Positions 24,187 through 28,315 of a stretch of DNA of 28,315 nt are shown in pieces. Source of the stretch: JBCBUE01 sp039818285 (GTDB lineage Bacteria > Planctomycetota > Phycisphaerae > Phycisphaerales > Phycisphaeraceae); contig JBCBUE010000042.1 of NCBI GenBank assembly GCA_039818285.1, positions 1 to 28,315 on the forward strand, given 5' to 3'. Position numbers and translations under genes: made by a program. The notes beneath the pieces were generated by a model. That model did no database searches. It worked only from the letters and a program-made list of their open reading frames with translations, and had not been told where the DNA came from. Position 1 is the stretch's first letter. Each line of letters opens with the position of its first letter.

Positions 24187-25395
24187 TCATCCAATCCCCC
24201 GCACCTCGACCCCCAACAACTCCCGCCCCACCCGACGCACCGCCCCGTCTGGCCCCGCCATCACGTGCGTCACGCAACTGCCCGTCCGGCTCGTCGGCCC
24301 CCGCCCCGCGATCACGCACGGGTCGTGGTACTCCATCTCCCCGAACGACGTCCCCGGGAACGCATCGCCGTCGTCGTTGTACGCCTGCAGCGCATCCCCG
24401 CGGAACATCTCGGGGTGATCCTGGCCCGCCGCGACCGCGTCGTGGGCCGGGTGATTGATCGGCAGGTCGCAGTACGGCTCACCCGGGAACACGCCAAACG
24501 AACGAAAGATCAGCGTGCTCATGTCGCCCTGCCCCACACTTCCGGGGGGGCGGTAATACCCCATCCGCCCCGTCGTGTGCTCGGGCAGGACCCCCATCTT
24601 CGTCCGCCGCTGACCATCGATGAGGAACCGCACGCAGTTGTCCTCGATCGCAACGTGCTTCTCGCCGAACGGCTCGTAATAGCTCCGCGGCCCGGCGTTG
24701 GGTGTCTGGCAGTGCGACTGCTCCCCGGCCGTGTACCGATCCGACTCGGCAACGTTAATCGTCGTCGGGCAGATCAGCGTCCCGCCGACGGGAACTTGGA
24801 GGATGGACCACGTGCCCGCCACCGATCCATCTGATGCGCTTCTGAACTTGAACTCATTGCTCGCGTAGAAACTCAACACCTCGACACCTGCGCTCGACGA
24901 CCCAAACTCTGCTAAGCGAGTATGCCGATACCACTCACCGAAGCTGCTGTGGCCACTTCGCTGGTCGTGCAGTTTCTTGCCTCGATTTTCCTCCCACATC
25001 CCGCCGAGGTGTTCACGATTTGTGAGTAGCCAGACGTAGTAACTGCCGCTACTTGCGTAGTAGCGACTCGGATCGATCGCTTCAGACACCGCCGCCGTGC
25101 CCTTCGGGTCGCGTCGCGCGTCCCCGAGCGACGGCCAGAAGTAGGCGGTCTCAGGAGCGATCCAGAGGCGGTCGCCGCCGGTGACCTTGCCGGTCGCGCC
25201 GCCCTCGCCGGTGTGGTCGGTGTGGAAGAACAGGTTGTGATCGACGCCCGGCAGCTCGCACGCCAACACCCGCGCCCCGTGCTCGGTGATGAGCAGCCGT
25301 CCCCCGCCCCCGGAATCGCCGTCACCGGCTTGGAGGACGTGCGGCCGTTGGCCTTCGTCGGCCACGCGTTGATGCAGGTCATCGAACCAGGTCAT
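24187..25395 (-). CDS. Hypothetical protein, possibly DUF6786-type mutarotase-like fold
   Basis: The protein has 402 residues, with no signal or membrane segment. It opens with MTWFDDLHQRV; a strand-rich N-terminal half includes LLITEHGARVLACELPGVDHN and GGDRLWIAPETAYFWPSL. This pattern recalls uncharacterised galactose-mutarotase-like proteins (DUF6786 group), a weak assignment. The second half holds EPFGEKHVAIEDNCVRFLIDG and PGEPYCDLPINHPAHDA. The ATG at 25395 has a TACACT box seven bases upstream; the frame runs 24 codons further into repeat DNA, which is rejected. REP doublets flank both ends. The middle third is less GC-rich than the ends. Confidence 0.8.
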   Translation of the reverse strand: MTWFDDLHQRVADEGQRPHVLQAGDGDSGGGGRLLITEHGARVLACELPGVDHNLFFHTDHTGEGGATGKVTGGDRLWIAPETAYFWPSLGDARRDPKGTAAVSEAIDPSRYYASSGSYYVWLLTNREHLGGMWEENRGKKLHDQRSGHSSFGEWYRHTRLAEFGSSSAGVEVLSFYASNEFKFRSASDGSVAGTWSILQVPVGGTLICPTTINVAESDRYTAGEQSHCQTPNAGPRSYYEPFGEKHVAIEDNCVRFLIDGQRRTKMGVLPEHTTGRMGYYRPPGSVGQGDMSTLIFRSFGVFPGEPYCDLPINHPAHDAVAAGQDHPEMFRGDALQAYNDDGDAFPGTSFGEMEYHDPCVIAGRGPTSRTGSCVTHVMAGPDGAVRRVGRELLGVEVRGIG

Positions 25396-25402
25396 GCGGC
25401 GG

Positions 25403-25408
25403 AGTGTA
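25403..25408 (-). promoter_or_regulatory. -10 box of the hypothetical gene (near-leaderless)
   Basis: On the minus strand TACACT is followed by seven bases and the ATG at 25395. Confidence 0.45.
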
Positions 25409-25432
25409 CCGGCCGCACGAGTCAACGCGCCC

Positions 25433-25513
25433 TTAGCTGCGACGCTACGCGTCGCTGAAAGAAGCATCAGGCGTCGTTGATATTCATTCAGCGACGCGTA
25501 GCGTCGCAGCTAA
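25433..25513. repeat. 81-bp inverted REP doublet, copy 2
   Basis: The left arm (25433-25459) and right arm (25487-25513) are perfect 27-bp inverted repeats. Each arm is TTAGCT, a GCGACGC-TAC-GCGTCGC hairpin and TGAA. The 27-base middle resembles that of copy 1 in its first half. The element lies upstream of the hypothetical gene and downstream of korB. Confidence 0.9.
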
Positions 25514-25540
25514 GCAAGATGGTCAGATTCCCTGAGGACA

Positions 25541-25563
25541 CCCCGGCTGGAAGCCGGGGCTAA
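25541..25563 (-). repeat. REP-like hairpin with TTAGC foot behind korB
   Basis: On the minus strand TTAG leads into CCCCGGCT-TCC-AGCCGGGG, a perfect eight-base stem with a three-base loop. It starts 17 bases past the korB stop and may also end korB transcripts. Confidence 0.6.
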
Positions 25564-25579
25564 TGGCCGCGAAGCGGAT

Positions 25580-26623
25580 TCACTCGTGCAGCCCGTGCGT
25601 CGACGCCGCCTCGGCTTCGCCGACCTCGTACGTCTCGCCGCCTTCGAGCATCGCCTTGATCGTCCCGCGGCCGCGCTTCGCGATCGCGGCCTCGACCTGC
25701 TCGTCGACCAGCGACTCGTAGCTCGGGCGCGGGTTGCAGTAGATCACGCCGACCGGCTCGGGGAACTCGGGGTACACCATCCGGCTGAGGATGAACGCCA
25801 GGTCGTGGTCCGTCTCGTCGTGGAAACACAGGTCGTCGACCGTCACGCCGCCCTCGCCGACGGTCACGACCTCCGGGCGGGTGCCGATGATCCGCACGCC
25901 CTTGTCCTTCTCCTTGCCGAAGAGCAGGGGCTTGCCGTTCTCGAGGCGGATGACGTTGTCTTCCTTCGTGTCCTTGTCGGTGGCGTGCTTGAAGGCCTCG
26001 TGGTTGAAGACGTTGCAGTCCTGGTAGATCTCGACGAAGGCGGCGCCAGCGTGGTCGGCCGCGCGGTCCAGGCAGGCGGGCAAGGTCTTGTCGACGTCGA
26101 CGGCCCGGGCGACGAACGACGCCTCAGCGGCCACGGCGACCGACAGCGGGTTGAGCGGGAAGTCCAGCGAGCCCATCGGCGTCGAGGGCGTGCGCTTGCC
26201 GGGCTCAGAGGTCGGGGAGTATTGGCCCTTGGTCAGGCCGTAGATCCGGTTGTTGAACAAGAGGATCTTGATGCCGATGTTGCGGCGCAGCGCGTGCATC
26301 AGGTGGTTGCCGCCGATGGACAGCCCGTCGCCGTCGCCGGTGACCTGCCAGACGTCGAGGTCGGGGTTGGCGAGCTTGATGCCGGTGGCAAAGCCCGGGG
26401 CCCGGCCGTGGATGGTGTGGAACCCGTAGGTGCCCATGTAGTACGGGAACCGCGACGAGCAGCCGATGCCGGCGACGAAGACGGTGTTCTCACGCGTGGC
26501 GCCGCGCTTGGCGAGCACCTTTTTCATCTGCGCGAGGATGGCGTAGTCGCCGCAACCCGGGCACCAGCGGACGTCCTGGTCGGAGGCGAAGTGAGTCGGT
26601 TTGAGGACGGGGAGGTCGGGCAT
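25580..26623 (-). CDS. korB: 2-oxoacid:ferredoxin oxidoreductase subunit beta (2-oxoglutarate type)
   Basis: The protein has 347 residues and binds thiamine diphosphate. RWCPGCGDY (C21, C24) and GIGCSSRFPYY (C55) supply cluster cysteines, and GDGDGLSIGGNH with FNNRIYGLTKGQ forms the TPP/Mg site. SPTSEPGKRTPSTPMGSLD and the 347-residue length fit the 2-oxoglutarate enzyme KorB, which with KorA makes succinyl-CoA and reduced ferredoxin. The MPDLPVLKP start is chosen because the KorB opening begins there; the 34 codons upstream lie in the leader. korA, normally directly upstream, is 1.06 kb away, beyond an antiparallel gene. Confidence 0.93.
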   Translation of the reverse strand: MPDLPVLKPTHFASDQDVRWCPGCGDYAILAQMKKVLAKRGATRENTVFVAGIGCSSRFPYYMGTYGFHTIHGRAPGFATGIKLANPDLDVWQVTGDGDGLSIGGNHLMHALRRNIGIKILLFNNRIYGLTKGQYSPTSEPGKRTPSTPMGSLDFPLNPLSVAVAAEASFVARAVDVDKTLPACLDRAADHAGAAFVEIYQDCNVFNHEAFKHATDKDTKEDNVIRLENGKPLLFGKEKDKGVRIIGTRPEVVTVGEGGVTVDDLCFHDETDHDLAFILSRMVYPEFPEPVGVIYCNPRPSYESLVDEQVEAAIAKRGRGTIKAMLEGGETYEVGEAEAASTHGLHE

Positions 26624-26761
26624 GGGTTCAGATTGTGAAAAAAAGGTGAGCTTCACTCCGGTCATTGGACCGCGAGCGCCGACAGTTAGTTTATCTCCTA
26701 CACAAGACAATGGAAGCGGCGTCAAACTGCAAGGACAGAGGACACAACCCGAGAGGCTTGC
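26624..26761. promoter_or_regulatory. Divergent control region of korB and the coiled-coil gene
   Basis: This 138-bp gap is relatively AT-rich. For korB, a TAAACT hexamer on the minus strand (26690-26695) would give a leader of about 60 bases holding a small CGGTC-CAAT-GACCG hairpin and, further on, a run of seven T just before the start. For the plus-strand gene, TTGGAC (26665-26670) and TAGTTT (26687-26692) are 16 bases apart, and GAGAGG lies five bases before its ATG. All are tentative. Confidence 0.35.
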
Positions 26762-27691
26762 ATGAAACCACTATTTGCTAGTTGGATTGGGCGGAGCATC
26801 GCGGCGTTCGGGGGCTTGGGGGCGATGCTGAGCGTTGCGTATACGGGTTTCGAGTACGGGACGTACGTCTCAGAGTCGTCGCAATCGCTCAGCGTGGAGG
26901 AGCACAGGCTTCGTGGGCACGACGAAGGATTCAAGACGGCCGAGGGCGTGCTCAAGCCGCGTCTCGAGGCGGCCGAGAGCGAGCTCCGCATCCTTCGGGT
27001 GCGCAACGAACGCCTAACTCGGCAGTTTGAAGAGCAGTCGTACGCCAAGCGACAGGCTGAGGAGCACCGATTGACGCTCGAAGGTAGCGTGGCTGAACTA
27101 TCTGAAGACCTGGCGTCCGAGCGCATGCTGACGAAGCGGTTGACCTCGAACGTCGCCGATCTTGAGGCAAGACTCAGCTCGACTCAAGCCAAGGTCGAAA
27201 CATTGAGCATTCCTTCGACGACCGCGGCCGACGCCACCGCCGATGGTTCGACCGCGGCCGTGCCCCATACCCAAGAGATTGCGGGCGACGATGCAACGGA
27301 CAAGGACAAGGCCCTGCTCTATCCCAACAGGTTTGTGCGGTCGGGCAAGGTCTTGTTCAAGGTCAACGAAGTCCGTGGCGAGGGTCGGCGCGTCACCGTG
27401 GACATGGCAGTCAAGAACGAGAATCGGCAGTCGGTGCGACTATTTGGCGGCCGAGACATCGTTGCCCTCGACACCGAAGGGAACGCGTATCGCTTCTCAG
27501 ACTTCTCCATCGGCGAGTCGAACCACATCGATTTCTGGAATCGCGGAATCGATCTCGAGCCGGACATCACCTATCGCGCGGTCGCTGTGTTCGACAACCT
27601 GCCCGACGACCTAAGGGGATTACAGATGTTCACGATGGACTCGCGGTCACACGGCGATATTCGGCTCCGAGGACTTCCCATCAGGCGGTAG
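26762..27691 (+). CDS. Membrane-anchored coiled-coil protein, unknown function
   Basis: The protein has 309 residues. One membrane segment lies at about 10-30, a coiled coil rich in E, R, L and A runs from about 50 to 148, a Ser/Thr/Ala/Asp linker covers 150-180, and a compact strand-rich domain (about 185-305) ends in DIRLRGLPIRR. The last part, with VNEVRGEGRRVTVDMAVKNENRQSVRL and ALDTEGNAYRF, looks like a DUF4352-type extracytoplasmic immunoglobulin-like domain. The ATG has GAGAGG five bases upstream. The gene is less GC-rich than the kor genes and lies antiparallel between them; its last 11 bp overlap the korA end. The function is unknown. Confidence 0.82.
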   Translation: MKPLFASWIGRSIAAFGGLGAMLSVAYTGFEYGTYVSESSQSLSVEEHRLRGHDEGFKTAEGVLKPRLEAAESELRILRVRNERLTRQFEEQSYAKRQAEEHRLTLEGSVAELSEDLASERMLTKRLTSNVADLEARLSSTQAKVETLSIPSTTAADATADGSTAAVPHTQEIAGDDATDKDKALLYPNRFVRSGKVLFKVNEVRGEGRRVTVDMAVKNENRQSVRLFGGRDIVALDTEGNAYRFSDFSIGESNHIDFWNRGIDLEPDITYRAVAVFDNLPDDLRGLQMFTMDSRSHGDIRLRGLPIRR

Positions 27692-28315
27692 TGAACTCGT
27701 AGCCCGCATCGGCGGGATTCACCGTGCCGTGGCGGGGCATGATGGCTTCGGTCTCCGCCGGCCAGTCGCTGGCGAGCATGAGGTCGATCGCTTGGCCGAG
27801 CTCTTCGACGAGGAAGGGCTTGCCCTGGATCTTGTTGAGGCCCTTGGCGTCGACGAGGAACTTGCCGCGGATGAGCGGGCGGAGCTGGCCGGTGTTGAGC
27901 TCGGGGATGAGGACCTTGTCGAAGCGTTTGACGATGTCGCCGAGGTCGGCGGGCATCGGGTTGAGGTGGCGGAGGTGGACCTGGGCGACGGGCTTGCCGT
28001 CGTCGACGGCGTGGCGCGTGGCGGTGTGGATCGAGCCGAAGGTGCCGCCCCAGCCGAGCATGAGCAGGGAGCCCGGCCCGCCGGTGGCGTCGCCGTGGAT
28101 TTCGGTGGGGGGGATGAGGTCGGTGACGCGCTCGACCTTCTGCTGGCGCAGGGCGGTCATGAGCTGGTGGTTGTCGGGCTCGTAGTTGACGTTGCCGGTG
28201 GTGTTCTGCTTCTCGAGGCCGCCGATGCGGTGCTCGGTGCCGGGGTTGCCGGGGACGGCCCAGGGGCGAGCGAGGGTGTCTTCCTCGCGCTTGTAGGGGG
28301 CGAAGGTGCTTTCAC
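27681..28315 (-). CDS. korA: 2-oxoacid:ferredoxin oxidoreductase subunit alpha, C-terminal part (partial)
   Basis: About 210 C-terminal residues are present; the gene continues past the window edge. GLEKQNTTGNVNYEPDNHQLM near its start, then LMLGWGGTFGSIHTATRHA and VHLRHLNPMPADLGDIVKRFDKVLIPELNTGQL are typical of KorA domains II and III, which bind CoA and shape the active site with KorB. The ending (YEFTTA) overlaps the 3' end of the coiled-coil gene by 11 bp, stop to stop. The lack of korB directly downstream is unusual for this pair. Confidence 0.93.
   Translation of the reverse strand, partial: ESTFAPYKREEDTLARPWAVPGNPGTEHRIGGLEKQNTTGNVNYEPDNHQLMTALRQQKVERVTDLIPPTEIHGDATGGPGSLLMLGWGGTFGSIHTATRHAVDDGKPVAQVHLRHLNPMPADLGDIVKRFDKVLIPELNTGQLRPLIRGKFLVDAKGLNKIQGKPFLVEELGQAIDLMLASDWPAETEAIMPRHGTVNPADAGYEFTTA

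Noticed and set aside
24102..25513. Composite transposon around the hypothetical gene
   Set aside because: The flanking repeats are short REP doublets without transposase or target-site duplications that I can see; I report them as repeats only.
1..28315. tRNA, rRNA or phage/defence genes
   Set aside because: No tRNA cloverleaf, rRNA stretch, integrase, toxin-antitoxin pair or restriction gene could be recognised by reading.

Overview
The window reads as a chromosomal segment of a GC-rich planctomycete, most likely class Phycisphaerae. The clues are three proteins with the CxxC-x-YDLRG / CPECG zinc ribbon common in that group, a futalosine-pathway menaquinone enzyme (MqnE), a 2-oxoglutarate:ferredoxin oxidoreductase, a Tat-exported PhoX-type phosphatase and a phytanoyl-CoA dioxygenase beside an AraC regulator. 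This placement is inferred from gene content; there is no rRNA gene to confirm it. I see no tRNA, rRNA, CRISPR array, prophage or transposase gene.

Layout. 1-4.8 kb: the 3' end of an unknown gene, comM (-), a divergent araC-type regulator and a PhyH dioxygenase (+), then a HAD phosphatase (-). 4.9-9.9 kb: a flavin-reductase-like protein, a two-domain siroheme-decarboxylase-like protein coupled to a tiny membrane protein, a zinc-ribbon methyltransferase (-), truA and a GT4 glycosyltransferase. 9.9-13.1 kb: a DAPG-hydrolase-like protein (-) and a tightly packed four-gene operon of three zinc-ribbon proteins and a PIG-L deacetylase. 13.1-15.9 kb: rpsO-pnp (-). 16.1-19.6 kb: hemL, serA and a STAS protein. 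19.6-24.1 kb: a PhoX-like phosphatase (-), mqnE, an M50 protease (-) and an SDR. 24.1-28.3 kb: REP-like repeats around a hypothetical gene, korB (-), a coiled-coil membrane protein (+), and the 3' end of korA (-).

Most genes are housekeeping: translation and RNA (rpsO, pnp, truA), tetrapyrrole (hemL, perhaps the decarboxylase), serine (serA), menaquinone (mqnE) and ferredoxin-linked carbon metabolism (korAB). They are mostly single-gene units in alternating directions.

Three signals stand out. (1) At 13 gene starts, on both strands, a TANNNT-type -10 box ends 5-7 bases (usually exactly 6) before the start codon. This predicts widespread leaderless transcription, while rpsO, pnp, the STAS gene and a few others have Shine-Dalgarno sequences instead. 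(2) There is a rich set of small repeats: an 8-bp-periodic inverted repeat whose arms contain the truA stop and the glycosyltransferase start, two copies of an 81-bp inverted REP doublet, and two other hairpins that share a TTAGC foot with it. (3) korA and korB, normally adjacent, are separated by an oppositely oriented coiled-coil gene. I found no clear new defence or mobile system; the promoter architecture and the repeat families are the strongest leads.
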